DNA of 64,000 bases from Dryococelus australis (GCA_029891345.1 CM057009.1:292718966-292782965); one strand, 5' to 3'; shown: positions 1 to 14,020, counted from the first letter of the stretch. The notes: generated from the sequence alone by a model not told the origin. A program made the numbers and translations.

Positions 1-1645
1 CAGATCTAAAACAGCATGTCAATTTTTATGGTGTGAGTTTTGAAGTATAATTATAAGATATTTTTAATCGACATCTGTACCAATTTTGTGAAACCTGGCA
101 TGAACAATTTTGTTAATTTTAAACTGAATATTTTCTAAACATTTAGACTCAGTCTCCGGAGAGAGTTCCACACTACAGAACTAGTTTCTAACTTAGATCT
201 TATTAAAGAATTGTACAACCAAACTAATGAGTCACTCTGGTAGAGTACCTTATAATATAAGTAACAAGGCCTGCAGATTTTGAAAAGTTTTGGTAAAAGA
301 CTATCTTTTTGATGATCAAAAAAAGTTTCTGGTCTAGAAGAACTTCTAAATTATACACATTATATACATGTTTAAATTCATTATTATTAACATAATAGTT
401 ATTAAGAATATTATATATATATAAAGTTTTTCTACAAAATTAATGTGCTGTGTTTCTTTTTTCATAATTAAGGTCCATAGAATAATCAAGACACCATCTG
501 TGTACAATATTAATATCATGATGCTATTTCCACTGATCATGTAAATTAAATATACCTATATAATTTTTGTAACATCAGTAAGTGAAAATAAAATTCAACA
601 CAAGAATAAAATATAATTTCTCTATGTTAAAATGCATTATTTTTTTAACTCAGGGCATATATAATTTAATATTTTCATAAAATAAATAATTATTATCCAT
701 TTATTTTTATTCGTAACATAAAAAATTTTAAGCATAAAATTCTAAAAAAACTATTATAAATTATTCATTATGTGTATTTTTAAAAAAGAAATAGACTATA
801 ATATATAAACTCAAAGAAAATGATTAAAAATGTAATTAAATAAAACATTTTCTGAAATCAAAGTAATCTTTTTTTTCTCATTTCAATAATTTATTATTAT
901 ATAATTCTTATAAATCTTCTAAAATCCATTAATTTTAATAATCATATGTATGTACAATTTTCTGAGAGATGAACATAAATGGTTCCTGCTTAAAATTTTT
1001 TTATAAAGAATTTAATTATATATTATTTTATTACAGTTATTTTCCCATTCGAACAAATAATTACATGCTCTTTGTTAAAAATTAATAATAATAAGATGTT
1101 TGCCATAACGATTGTCTATAGACTTATATAAAAGCTATTTCGACAATAAGTTCTTAACTTGAATTTTGAATTTGGAAAATCATTACGTGACATATACATT
1201 ATATGATAAAATCGAGTATCGAAATCAAAGTCACATACTTTTGAGAAATTTCAGTTCTACCATTTATAACACAAATATTTATAAGAAACGAGGATCAAAC
1301 ATTTAAAATGAATATATTGATATTTGTTATTTTTTAATTATTTTAAATCATGCAGTTATCAAGTCCGGCATATCAAACTGCAAAATATTAATTTTAACTT
1401 CAGTACAAAAATTAAAAACATCAAAATATTAAAGCATCCCTTTTTAAACAATTTTGCAGATATTAACTTAGATGATTATTTTTGTATATTTTATAGCCAA
1501 AGCTATATTTGGTTTTAAATAAAGTAGTAACTATATAACATAAATGTTTAAATCATAATATTTTATACTGTCGTGATGTTTATGAAACACCTTTATAATG
1601 TTTTGTTTGAGTAACATATACAATATCCCAATGAATGCAATCAAA

Positions 1646-1696
1646 TGCCCAATTAATTACATTAATTTTGTTCTGCCCAATTAATTACATTAATTT
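1646..1696. repeat. 28-bp tandem duplication
   Basis: The segment TGCCCAATTAATTACATTAA occurs twice in a row, 28 bp apart, separated by a short TTGTTC-type linker. It is the clearest exact duplication in the A/T-rich block and looks like a simple slippage or local duplication product. Confidence 0.75.
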
Positions 1697-4600
1697 GTTG
1701 AACAAAATTAAATGTATATTTGAGAAGGTAAATCATTTTGTTTGGCTTAACATAATTAAATGATGTGATTGAAATTTTATTATCAACATCACTCTTTTTC
1801 TAATAAATTTTTCTTGGCGACTAAAGTGAAGTATGATATATTATCGGTGTTATTATGGGTTTTAAAGATTGTTTCTATATCCCTCCCTCACATTAAAAAT
1901 GTATTACTTGTAAACTGAAAAAAGGAAAAAAACTTATATTTACATTAATTGTTAAAGCTTTTGAACAATTTTCAATAGTATCATATTTGCATATATGGAT
2001 ATTTTGTAAATATAATTAACATTAGGGAAATAAAATACATTGCTAAAATGAAATCTATTAGATATAATTGTTATAAACATTTATTTCCATCAGTTTTGCC
2101 CATGGGAAGAAGAGTTTGAGTTTCGAAACATCCCAGGCTTTTTACAAAAATCATTATGTATAAACAACTTATATAGGTTCTATATTTTAATGGGAAAATG
2201 TGATTTAATGACTGTGTATACTAGTTATTTATAAAATATCGTTTCACAGTATAGTTATTATTTCATATACAATTATTATAAAATAATAAAAATTTATGTA
2301 TTTTAAATTTGTATTACTTGTCATTAGATAAAAATTATTATTATAATGTTTAATATTTTAACATATTTGTCATATACTTACATATATAACGAAATATTAC
2401 ATTATAGTTAAATTTAAATAATTTTTAGACGAGATTAAAAACTAAAAATTTTAGATCATATAAATAGATTGCAAATTAGTAATAAATTTACACAAAAGTG
2501 TAAATATTTGCATGTTATTAGAACATAAAAATTTTTTCAATAAAAGATAAACATATTCAGAATAAAATGCAAATGTAATAAAAAAAATACATTCTATTGC
2601 AGAAAAAAAACATTATAATCGAAACCTAAAAAAAAAAAAAATCGAAAGAAAACTATTTGAATTTCGTAATAAAAAATGTTATGTGCAAATTACTAAAATT
2701 AGAAATATATAATTTGTAACTTCACAATTGAACCTAATCATATATAATTCAAATTAACAAAAAATGCCGAACAATGAAGTAAAATGAAATAAACACTATT
2801 TAAGAAAAACCGACAATATTGTTAAAATGGTTAAACCAAATTTATAACTATATTAGTTATTAAAATCAGAGTTCTAGATAATAACTATACATAAGAAATA
2901 AACTAATGAGTAAATAAAATTTGTAATAATTTAGTATTAACGAAAGTGTATAGGGTGAATATTGTAAATTATTTCACTAATGAAGATGGTAATAGGTTTA
3001 TTCAAATCGCATTAATTACAAAATTAATCCTTCGAAATTATCAAATTATCAATTAATTCTAATGAAAGGGTTAAGTATTTTAAAACATTAAATATTCATA
3101 TAAAAGATATAAAAATAGAGGTGAGGTCAATTACTTTATTAGGGAAAAGGAATCTAATAATATAATGATTTCCCAAAAGCATAGAAATATAAACTATGTT
3201 TAACAGTTGAATTGATCCATTGTCAATTGTTTATAGTTAAGAAAAGGCAAAAAATAAAATTAATTATAATGAAAAATAAGTCAAATTTGCAAATTGAATA
3301 ATATTTGTATAGATTCGTTGTCATTTAATCCAAAGGAGTTCTGCATATAAATAGATTTAAATACTAGCCCTTTCATTTTGGAATGAAGAAAATCAAAGAA
3401 AACATATAACAAATTGACCATTCAATAACTTAAATCCACTCGAATTGTTTCACTTTGTATAAAAATATAACTTTTTATTATATTAGAAGGATTAAAATGA
3501 CGATTTGAAGGAATAAATAATAATTTTGTATCGTGTACAAAACAACTATTGATTACAAAAAAATTAATATATATATATATAGTTAAATATTATGTGGATA
3601 ACAATGAATAAAACAGAAATAGAAAACATAATACTAGATGAAAATTTTATTTCTATTTTAATAAAAATATATCAGATGATATTGCTTTAATGATGCTTCC
3701 AAAAATAAAACAAGGCAGGGAATAAAAATTATTTAATGGTGAAAAATTATATAAAAAAGATAATTAATGAATAGTATAATGAGAACTAAGGAAAATATAG
3801 TTCACATAATAATGTATTACTATAAAGGATAATAATACAATTATTCAATCAAAACATGAGCAATGTAAAAATATATAAATTTTTTAAAATAATAATATTT
3901 ATGAAAATAAGAGAATTTATTGATTATGTATTTATATATAAATATACTGTATAAAATAAGAAAAGAAACTAACATTAAATACAATTATAACAACTGTAAA
4001 ATAAAATATCTTATTTTATGTATTAATACAACATGAAAAATTCTGAAATGTATATTTATTTTAAAATATTATACAATAATAAAAAATTAGGATACTTAGT
4101 ATATACATTATATATGATTAAAAAACTGAAATACAAAAATTATAATTTAATAACAACAGAGCTCTTAAAGTTTTATTTTAACAGAGTAAATTTTATTACA
4201 TAAAATATACATATATACGAAAATAATGATGAGTACTTTCGATACACTCTTTACTTAGCTTAAATAATCAGATATTAATATTTATTAAGATAAAAAAGCT
4301 TTTCGAACAACATCAATATAAACAAGAAATTTAATCAAGTTTATCTTTATGTATAATTAAAACATATTAAAATATGAAATAGGAAATGCAATAAAATATA
4401 ACAATTTATCTTATTTTAATAAAAGTTTTACAAGCTTTCGAAAGCTTCAGTTGTCACAAGCTTGTGAGAGTTTAAATTCAGTTGAAGAAATTTAAAAAAA
4501 TTAAGAATTAGAAGAAAAAAATTAATAATTTAGCAATTGGAGTTAAAATATTGATAATTAAAATGAATATACAAGTAAATTATCTCTTTTTTCAAATGTT

Positions 4601-6678
4601 AATGTTAAAAAATCTATATAAATATATGCATTAAAATTGAATATTACAAATGTTATAATAATTGATCAATAATTGACTATGAATTTTTTGTATGGTTTGT
4701 TTTGTGTTTTCATTTTCCTTCACATTTTATCTTTATAAGAATTTGTTTGTGGTTTTTTGTTTTGTATGTGGTCAATAACAGTGTGGTTTGATTGTTGTCT
4801 CTTTGGCAGCCACTCAAATGTTATAGTAAATAAAATAAATTGTAAAGTTAATTACAGAATTAAAATAATAATTTCATATTTATAAAATATAATTTTAAAT
4901 TTATAACATAAATATAATACTAAATATAAAAATCAATTTGATATTAAACTGGAAGATGTATAATTTGACATTTACCTTTAAAAAAAACGAAACAATTTAT
5001 TTTTTAAATTTATAATAACATTTTTCCAGGGTTCAGCCCGACAAAACTATAAATATTCATTGTAACATAGCATGCAGAATGTTTCTAAAAAATACTTATT
5101 TTAATTATTTGGAAACTAATATCATCACAAGTTTGAAACCAACACCAATTTTTAAATCGAAATTAATTGCTTATGTTTATGTTTTTATTATTACATTTAT
5201 TGTAGTTTAATAGTTTTTGTGTATAACAAATAGTTTATAGGTTGGTGTACTTTAATTAATCTGTATAATCATACAAATACTAGATAAATATATTTTTATA
5301 GATTAAAAATATGTTTAAGTGAGTAGATTAATTATAAGTAATATTTTAAAGTTAACAAGTTCAATTATTTGATATTGTCCTTTATAACAGTATTAAATTG
5401 GACTAAATTTAAATTAATAATATTGTTGAATTCATATGATAAGTTAATTTAATTTAATTACTAATAAAAATTAAAAATAAATTTTGAATAAAATTAATTG
5501 AATTGTAATTGGAATATTACTGTACACTTTAAATATAAAATATTTCATCAAAAGCAGTTTTATTATATTAATTATTTTGCTACTAAACACAAAGTCAGAA
5601 ATGGCGGGGATGAAGCAAATATTAAAAAAAATAAAGTTGAGTAGTAATTAGTAATAATGCCAATTTATTATTCAATTAAGTAAAATATGATAAAAGTAAA
5701 AGTATAATTAATTGATATAAAATAACATAATATATCATTTAAAATCATTGTAAGAAATAACTATTCCACTCAAATGAAAAACACATATAAAAATGATACA
5801 GCTTTTAAAGGAATTATTAAAATATTTCTAATTATTAATTGATAGTGATAACATTTTAATATACTCTTATAATCAGCACGAAATTAAATTAAAATGTAAT
5901 TGAAGCTGCAATTTAATCAAATGTAAATAATTTAAGTTAATATGAAATTGTTAGACAATTTTGCTAACAAAATTTGATATTCAAGAATATAATTATCAAA
6001 CTAAACATAAAGATGTTTATAAACTTCCCAACATAGCTAAAATTCCTAATGATGCATATAATAATTTGTTAAATGAAATGAGAATTTTTTAATTAGAAAT
6101 AAGAAAATTGAGTTTTAAAGAGTGATAAATATTAACATATGTTTTTGAAGCATAGAATATTGAGATGTCGATAAAATAACAATAATAATTTGTAAATTAA
6201 TGATATAAGGAATATTATTGTATCCTATTAAATAAGCTTTATACCATAGAATAAGATCCAAAAAAAATTGAAATGCCTATGATAATGAAATATATTCTAA
6301 AATTTTAGAAAAATCGAAAATTATTGTTACAAAAAAACATGAAATTTACAATTTATTACATATTTTAAAGAATCCAAATAACATTAACTCTTTTTAATTT
6401 TGGTAATTAAAGTACACATAAGTGTTAAACTAAAAAAATTTCATAGCTAATTTATGTACTTTTAGTTAAAATCATTACGAAATTAATAATGTGTCACATG
6501 TCTAACCATTTTTAATTATAAAAAATTAACGAGCATGAAATATTTGGTTTTAAATAAGCACTTGAAATAAGAGAAATATATGAAAAGAAATTAAATAAAT
6601 ATTAATCATAACAAATTTTTCTGTGTGATTTATATTGATTTTAAAACTATTTTAAGAAATTTATTATGTGTGCCCTGA

Positions 6679-6686
<8 letters not shown>

Positions 6687-6735
<49 letters not shown>
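6687..6735. repeat. (AT)n microsatellite
   Basis: An uninterrupted run of about 24 AT units follows a short A tract. It is preceded by an A/T-rich segment and followed by a small G/C-richer islet. Confidence 0.95.
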
Positions 6736-6742
<7 letters not shown>

Positions 6743-6767
6743 CTACCCCAGTTTCTTATAGTATAAC

Positions 6768-6950
6768 ATGAAATACTCCAATTGGTATTATAAAGAAATA
6801 ATAACGAATAATGGGGATAATTCAGCTGAAATTGTGGTAAAAATGATGGAGATTGAAGCAAGTGAAATAAAAAAATTTACTGTTCCAGCATCCTCTGCCA
6901 AGTGTGCAGTGGAATGCAAATTCACCAATATGATTTTTTATGTAACTTGA
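6768..6950 (+). other. 60-codon ORF in a small G/C-richer islet, unrecognised
   Basis: This ATG-to-stop ORF lies directly after the (AT)n tract. Its 3' half (about residues 26-60) is less A/T-biased than its surroundings and reads as a mixed-composition peptide with three cysteines. I do not recognise the peptide. No splice sites or promoter stand out, and a chance ORF or the remnant of an old insertion is at least as likely as an exon. Confidence 0.12.
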
Positions 6951-7500
6951 ATTAATTAAAACTATTTAACATTAAATAAATACAACTGAATTAATAAAAT
7001 TGTATGTAATCAAACACAAAAGTTTTTTAATAGAATATATACTAAATACTTTACCTTGAGACATTATAACATTAATGGAAAGTAAATATAAAATTGCAGT
7101 TCAAATATATTTATTAATTTATATTAATATTTATTAAAGGTTTTTACATATAAATATATTTAGCAATAAAATATGAAATAAATTTTAAATGAAAAAGTGA
7201 GTTAATTTTATAAATATATGCCATCAAAATTAAATAATGTCATATTAAAATGCATTATTTTTACATATATAAAGCAAAAATTAATTATTGAAAATACATA
7301 AATCTTTATGTTGTATATTTTACTTTATAGTTTATTACATGTTAATTTTTTAAATAACTATAACTATTGCAAATAACTTTTTGCTTTTATGAATAATGAT
7401 TAAAAATGAGTATAAGAATAAAAAATTTAAACTTTTAACTTCAAATATAAAATTTTATCATTAGATTAAATTATAATTGATAAATGTTTACTATTCTGTA

Positions 7501-8972
7501 ACGTCTCATTATGATGAGCATCTAATAATTATTTTTTTTTTTAAGAATTGCTATTGTTGTGACAAGTTCTACATATAAGTTTATAATTCAGTAATTTTAT
7601 TTCAATTTTTATTTTATTTTACATATTTACCATCGTGCATGCATCAGTTGAGAGGTTAATAATCATATACTCAATATTACGTATTTATTTTCATATTGTT
7701 ATGTTTTGAGCTACATGTTAATTTGTGTAAGTTGTTAATGGTTGATAACAACGTATTGAGTGTAACTGTAAGGAATGCATCCCGATATAAGCCCTATGTC
7801 ACACAGGTAAAGTTAAATCAGGTAACCGACGCCAAGTTGAGTTGTTGAAAGAATATTCTGGTCTCCATCTCGTTTGAGATGGGTCGCTAACGTAACAGGT
7901 CGGGTAGACCTGAGCTCCGTCTGAACAGTGAAAAATTATAATTTGAAAGTGAGTTTGACCCCGACGAATGTGCTCCGCTTTACGTAAATAGCCGACAGAA
8001 TGTTTTAAAACTGTCTGAAGAGGGCTTAGGAGCTTTGCAGCTTTAAGTATAATGCAGAAATATCGGGCATCTTATCACCGCCATACTAAGTGACCATTGG
8101 TCCAGCGGTGTAGTGCTAAAGACGTTTTCTGTTAACTACTCATTTAATACAACACTTTCTTGCTGATCACACAGTGCCTGAATATAAGAACTCGTATTTT
8201 ACTCTACCGAATTTTGACATTGCTAGCCAGGAACATTTTATTCTTGTACATTTATTTCTTGTAAAATGTAACGTGTGAGTGTGATCACTATTTGAACATT
8301 AACTAAACTTTCCGCACACTAAAACATTATAAATTTGGTACGGACTTTTAAAAACTGCCAAGACTTTAATTATGGTTGCAAGCACATACACATAGTTGCT
8401 ATTCTTGACAGACATACAGAGATTTAAATATCATATTCTAGTACAGCAGCTGTGTGGTATTTGTAAATATTCTGTGGTTACAATATAAAGTTGGAAACAT
8501 TATTTAAATTGAGAAAAGATTTTGTTCCATTAAACTCCACTTAACCCTTGGACTTCTTTGATTGATATGCTAGTAGTTAGTTCCTTATTATTTCCCAGCA
8601 AGTATTTAAAGTGTGACATATGTATAGCTGTGTGGAGGCGGAGATAAGTCTGGATACAAGGAAACATGTTGGTAAGATGTAAGTCTGTTGATGTTTTTGC
8701 GGTGATTTTTAGTAATTTGCAGTGTGTGTTCTGTCACCTACACATTCAGTTGTTTATTTGCAAACCCTGCCTACATATTGCATAATAATTACAAATATGA
8801 ATATATCTCTATTGGTTTTCACATACATTAAAGAACCCTAATTCACCAAAATTAATTGTATTAAATTTAACCTTTATGCATTATTATTGAAGAATGTTAT
8901 TATATTTAATATTTTGTTATTTTAAATTAATTAATATTTAAATAAATTAATATTATAAGATTTTGGTTTGAA

Positions 8973-8975
<3 letters not shown>
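7501..8975. other. Transition region, no gene recognised
   Basis: Base composition becomes mixed here, most clearly at about 7790-8130, where G/C-richer sequence appears abruptly. A short match to the RNA polymerase III A box (TGGTCCAGCGG at 8098-8108) has no partner B box. No coding or repeat identity could be assigned. Confidence 0.5.

Positions 8976-9003
<28 letters not shown>
8976..9003. repeat. (TA)n microsatellite
   Basis: A perfect run of 14 TA units lies between A/T-rich sequence and a more mixed segment. Confidence 0.9.
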
Positions 9004-9004
<1 letters not shown>

Positions 9005-11617
9005 GTTTTATATTGACAAGGAAACCGCTTTTCCTAATTAACTGTCTGTGGTGTTAAAAAGTTTTTTTTCGTGTTTGTCTTCCCGAGTTCTCCTTATGCG
9101 TGTGTGTATGATTATTATTTTTATTTAGTCTCATTCGGCAATGGACACAGTCCAATCACACCATCATGATAACATGTAATATACAACATTTAAATCAAAT
9201 GTAGTGTTTTATTTTTGGATTCTAAATTGGTTGTTGCGAAACATCGTGTTAAATGTCGTGTGCTAGGACCGCCTTTTGTATCTACTACAACTGATACTAT
9301 CCACCTGCTTCCTCTGCAAGTTTATCTCCTCTAGCCAAAAATCACTTCAGAACTCCTTTTCTGGGGTAAACACGATTAGAGAAAGTCCTTTCTTGTGTGG
9401 CCACAATGTATGGCATTCAGGCATATTCCTGGAGCCCCAAGTGCGGTGCTGATGCAATATATCATCACATTTTAGGGCATTTTCAATCCAAATTAATATA
9501 ATACATGCATTAAAAAATCTCTTATAATGGTCAAAAAGAAAACAATTTTAATAAAAGAACACGCAAATATATGTTTTAGCAAAAATGTAATACCAGTAGG
9601 AGGCTGCGCCAAAAGCAAACAAAAATCACAGATACGGGAGTGAAACAGTACCGCGTTGGGTCAGAAAATCACAAAATATACCACATAAGACACTGGTATC
9701 TCCCCAAAAAAAAAGTAACGGAAATGTCACTTGTGCTTTGACATAGATTTCCTCCCATTTCCTTTCTCAGTAGATATAAATCTTTTACCGATAGGTCTAC
9801 CACATCTTGTGTTCGGCTGAGATGTGACCCGTGTGATTTTGAAAACAGAGCATCCAGCAATATGCGGCTATTATTCAACAACATTGTCTAAGTTCATAAT
9901 CTCCCAAGTTCACAGAAACACACGTTCCATTTTCAGAGAAGTTAGCATATTTGGTAAAATTACTCAGCAGAAGAAATTCATCATATTCCAGAAAACTACC
10001 ACCTTCAACATGAAAGCATGAAGGAGGAATTTTGAAAACTCTTTCACCTCTTCCAGATTTGAGGAACAAAAATCATCTTGAATGAACAAGGAAAGTTCGG
10101 ATAAGTGAAATCCTAACTTCAAGCCCCTTATAAAGAAGGAGTGGAGATAAAGATACAACAGAAAGCCATAATTCTGCCGTGAGGACATTCTTGGCTTTTG
10201 GGTTTAGCAAAGTCACGGTCGAAGATTATTCCGACGTTTCGGCACACATTGCTGTCGAGATCTTCAGGGTAGCAGTGCGTTCTTTACTTATAATATTTAG
10301 ATATTGGTAAGGATATTTCTTTAAGTGGTAAATATGGAATTCTTGTAGGCTTAAATTTTTTTTTGCCTATGTTTAGAGGCAGTGAACTGGCGATTTATGT
10401 TGCCATGTTTGACTTATAAATAATATTTTTTGCTAATGGTCATTGATGGATTTGTATGGGTCATGATAAAAGAATAAGATTTGAAAGGGTTAAATGGGGG
10501 TTATAATTTTCTATAAGAGTATATTAAGAAGATTATAAATAATATTCCACTGGTTAGTTACGTTTATGCATTGTAGTTAAAGGCATTTTTAGTTGAAATT
10601 GTTGATACGTTAAGTGCTACTCTCTAGGCAGGTGTACAAGCTGGACTGTTTCTTTGTCCTCAGCTCATTACACCTTTTTTTTTTTTATGTTTCGTGATTT
10701 CGAGGTAGTAAAATCGTTATCTACTTTTTGTTCACCGTGGAGTTTCTTAATGTACAATTACCTAACGTAAGTATACATACATAATCCAAAGTATGTAGGC
10801 TACTGCCACTCAAAACTTAGCTATAATATATCAGTTACAATTTAGGTGCGACAAATTTAGTTTGCTTTATCATGCTTAGACAAAATGGTTGTTTTATGGG
10901 TATATTACAAAATTGCTTTATTATTATTACATTGATAAATTTTATACTGTTGTTGACATATTTCAAATCTGATTTATTAAAAGTTAAGATACGTTTAGTT
11001 AAATTCACTGTGACAAAACATATTCCATAAAATTTAACTACTTCATTAAAGAATGTAGTTTTCTTTGTTATTATTGAAAATATGCGTAATAAAACTAGGG
11101 ATTGAACTTTTACCCCGCCAATTGGAATACAAATTCAGCTATCCAGTAAAATACTTCAAAATTATGTCTGGTTGATATTTGTGTCTACTTATACGTATTC
11201 TGGCAAGTGTCCTCTTGCGAAATACTCATTATTTAACATACTGCGAAAATAGTACTGTACAATAGCTTCAATAAGAAGATGTGGGCGTTTGCAACGGGAA
11301 CCCTAATTCAACGAGGGTTAGGTTTTTGCTATTAAAGAAGGTATACTGACTAACGTTGTGATCAAATAAAATGATTGGCCTCTTTCTGGTACATTTGCTT
11401 CAAGGTTAAGTTATATTCAGTAACGTATTACTAATTTATTAAACAGCCTACATTTGTAGAGGATTAAAAGACAAAATCGATGGCCGGGCAACGCCGGGTG
11501 GCACCTGATTTTAGAACACAATTTTTATTATAGGTGGACGCCTGTTCCTAAACTTCAGGAGCGGTGTTATGTCAGGAGTGGACGAAATTTTAGTGCCAGT
11601 AGTCTTTGCTATTTGAC
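9004..11617. other. Unassigned region with overlapping minus-strand ORFs
   Basis: No known element is recognised. Between 9669 and 10188 three overlapping minus-strand ORFs (71, 64 and 74 codons, in different frames) together look like one decayed coding or repeat sequence, but I cannot name a family. Near 10222-10272 a segment reading CGACGTTTCGGCACACATTG resembles a phrase often seen in arthropod interspersed repeats; this is an impression only. At about 11482-11505 the phrase GGGCAACGCCGGGTGG resembles sequence often found at retrotransposon-derived repeats. Confidence 0.3.
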
Positions 11618-12100
11618 TTAATTCCAGCAGAACAAAAGTATACTGTTTTTGAAAAGAAGTGTTAGTATTTAAACATTTGCGACTAGCCGTAGGTCAGACA
11701 TTTGCGTTGCGCCCAGATAACCAGGCGCTGTGTTGGATTCTTTCCACACAAAAAAAAAAAACTCGTAGGAAAATTAAATTTAATATATTTGTGCCAAAAT
11801 CACTTCGAGTCATGATTTATCAGTATTATCATAATATTTCCTTTGGTGGTCATATAGGGAAAAAAAAAAAACTTTATCTCGTACATAGAACGTCTTCCAC
11901 TGGCAAAAATAATGAAACAGGAAATAAGACATCAGGTTTCAATTTGTGTAGCATGTTTAAATTAAAAAACTGCGGAATATTTATATAGCGGGTCATTGTT
12001 CTGCTAGCGTTGATCAGGATCCATGGGAACAACTGTACTAGGATGTGTTTGGTTCTTTGTCCCAAACCAAAATTGATTTTACGTATATTCTTGTTGTACA
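11618..12100 (+). pseudogene. Ty3/Gypsy retrotransposon pol fragment (RNase H to integrase)
   Basis: This is a decayed piece of a Gypsy-type polyprotein on the plus strand. In order: a PAEQKY-type RNase H segment at 11618-11660, the DNQAL segment near the last RNase H acidic residue at about 11718-11732, the GGHIGKKK segment of the integrase H2C2 zinc finger at about 11840-11865, the CVAC half of the same finger at 11945-11956, and the start of the integrase catalytic core (PWEQLY, then DVFGSLSQTK, with the first catalytic Asp position) at 12021-12098. These pieces use different reading frames and include in-frame stops. About 90 residues normally between RNase H and the zinc finger are missing at the A-rich stretch near 11750. 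No LTRs were found nearby. The element cannot encode an active protein. The family is well supported by motif order; the exact lineage is not. Confidence 0.85.
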
Positions 12101-12457
12101 GTATTTCACAACACTCGTAATATTATTTCTTACAAATGGTAGCCTGGAAAACTTGCCTTGTCTGGAAACAGAGCATACTTAGCGCTTGCGAGCTGGAATT
12201 GCTTTTGTCAGTAGACAAGCCCTGGATGACTCGTTAGTAAGAAGCAATTAGTTGTGGAATCGTTTAGTCACGTTCGACCAGGACAGAAAACAAAACGTGT
12301 GCTCACAGTAAGAGAAGCCAATAAATAAAATACTTTCCTTCATTACTGCATAGAATTGTAATTTCCAGCGTGCTGCCTGCTAATTACGAAAATTTCCTTG
12401 GTACGTAAAATTCTTGTGGAATCGCTCTTTCTTAATTTCTCCTCTTGGTCTTCTATA

Positions 12458-12690
12458 GGCTGTTCACGGTAACGTGAACACTTTTGAGGCCCTAGTTACT
12501 TTTTACTTTCAGCCATTTTTTAACCTTAAGCTGGATTTAAAAAAAATTATTTTCATGTAAGTAATACGCACAATGTATATAATTCAACTACACTCGGAAG
12601 TTAACGTCTACAACTAAAATGAAATATATTTATTGACTATTATTCCAAAGGATAGGGCTTTCAAAAGTGTTCACTTTACCGTGAATAGCT
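12458..12690. mobile_element. F1 MITE, short form (233 bp)
   Basis: A short non-autonomous DNA transposon with imperfect terminal inverted repeats. The left end reads GGCTGTTCACGGTAACGTGA and the right end is its near-complement ending ACCGTGAATAGCT; the similarity extends about 35 bp inward. TATA flanks both ends, so a TA target duplication is possible but ambiguous because the flanks are palindromic. Similar copies lie at 30966-31200 and 41800-42036, with a longer form at 62520-62939 and 27505-30110. No coding capacity. Confidence 0.85.
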
Positions 12691-13250
12691 TATAGTAAAT
12701 TTGTACTCTGTGCATTTATGTATCACACGCTCTTAATGTGAAAATAACATGTAAATTATGACTTGTAGATGGAATAGTGGAAATTGCTTGTGTTAAATGT
12801 GTCTGAACAAATGACCATTTTACCTCTGGTGTCACTGAAAACCAAAGATCACGTTCTTATATTATTTGATTGTTTTCCTACAACGTCACTGAATGTCGAA
12901 AGATTAATCCTGTCTGAGGGGGAAAAAACGGAAGGGGGGGGGGGAATGCCTTACACGTTGAATCACAATAATAATATTCATATAAAACAGGCACAAACAT
13001 CCGTTGTACACTCGGCATGCGAAACATTTGGATCATCTGGTAACCGCTTAATGATATCTACTAATCAATAATAAAATATTATCAATTAAATATTCAGATA
13101 TTAAGGACTTGTCTAAAGTCTCTTCAATCACACACAAACTCCACTTGCCTCCGTCTGCGATGTCATCTTGTGTGTGACCACACACTAATGTGGTCCAAAT
13201 AATTAGTATCGAATACAGAAAATAAATTTGGCGAGTACACTAAATTTGCT
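12691..13250. other. Unassigned region
   Basis: It contains a G10 homopolymer at about 12936-12945 and a 95-codon open frame (12784-13071) that I do not recognise. I see no element ends or splice-like structure. Confidence 0.4.
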
Positions 13251-13262
13251 TACTCGCTGGGT

Positions 13263-13518
13263 ATGGAGTGCAGTGGAGAGGTTTAGTCGGCTCTTAACTA
13301 GTTCTTAAGAGCCGATAAGGGTGAAGCGAGGTGAGTACGGAGTACAGTATGAGTGTGAGAGCAAGGGAAATGGAAGATCCCTGAGAAAACCCGGTGACCA
13401 ACAGCATTGTCCAGCACGATTCTCACGTACAAAAATCCGTGAGTGACACCACGGGGACTCGAACCAGGATCGCCTTGGTGGGAGGAAAGTGCTCTATCCG
13501 CTGCGACACCGCGGCCCG
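13263..13518 (-). mobile_element. SINE-A copy 1 (tRNA-derived)
   Basis: Read on the minus strand, it starts GGGCCGCGG, followed by a tRNA-like head with a strong B box (GGTTCGAGTCCCC near 13460) and the family hallmark CCCACCAAGGCGATCC. The 3' body matches copies at 31661, 57123, 58735 and elsewhere, ending in the CGGCTCTTAA-type segment, which is a small hairpin here (about 13288-13315). A possible imperfect 12-bp target duplication is TACTCGCTGGGT (13251-13262) and TACTTGCTGAGT (13519-13530). Confidence 0.85.
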
Positions 13519-14020
13519 TACTTGCTGAGTGCGTTGGGGTACTTGCTGGAGTCGCCAAGTTTGTTTCATTACAATTGTGATCGTTCTGTAAAAAGTTATA
13601 AAGAACTCCACTTTGAAAAGCTGAAAGTTTTTTGCGAAATGTCATTTTAACGTAAATAAACCATTTTAGATAATATTTGGTCATGTGAATAACTTACATA
13701 CAAGTTGAGGTCTCGTACTGTTACTACGATCAAGGATTAAGAGTGACATAAATGCCATTGACCCTGGTGCACCTTGCACATGCACTTTCCCCTCCCATCC
13801 CCTTGGATGTGTAACGAACCAGTCTGACGGGATTCCCCCTACCCTTCTCGAAACCCGTGACTTACTTTCAGCAGACTTAGTTATCCTGCCACACCCCTTG
13901 GCAGTTGATGTCTGAAGGGTTATGCCACCCACCCCGTCTTCATCCACCCCCCTGTTGGAATGCCGAAGATGACAGGACCTGTTTTTGGCGAGAGTCGTAG
14001 ACCGGCTGCCTACTTGCTTA

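Larger units (their letters stand above)
1..7500. other. A/T-dominated block, no gene recognised
   Basis: The whole stretch is overwhelmingly A and T with only scattered G/C, and long A or T runs are frequent (for example the A-rich run near 2625-2640). Six-frame reading gives only short random ORFs. I see no TIRs, SINE heads or retrotransposon remnants like those abundant after 10 kb. Two small repeats and one short ORF inside it are listed separately. It may be old, neutrally decayed intergenic DNA, heterochromatin-like DNA or part of a very large intron; the sequence does not decide. Confidence 0.7.

Noticed and set aside
8091-8130. A-box match TGGTCCAGCGG suggesting a tRNA gene or SINE
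   Set aside because: No B box at tRNA spacing and no stem closure; an isolated 11-bp match is expected by chance.
9669-10188. Cluster of minus-strand ORFs as a protein-coding exon
   Set aside because: Three different frames, a stop between them and no recognisable motif; left as unassigned.
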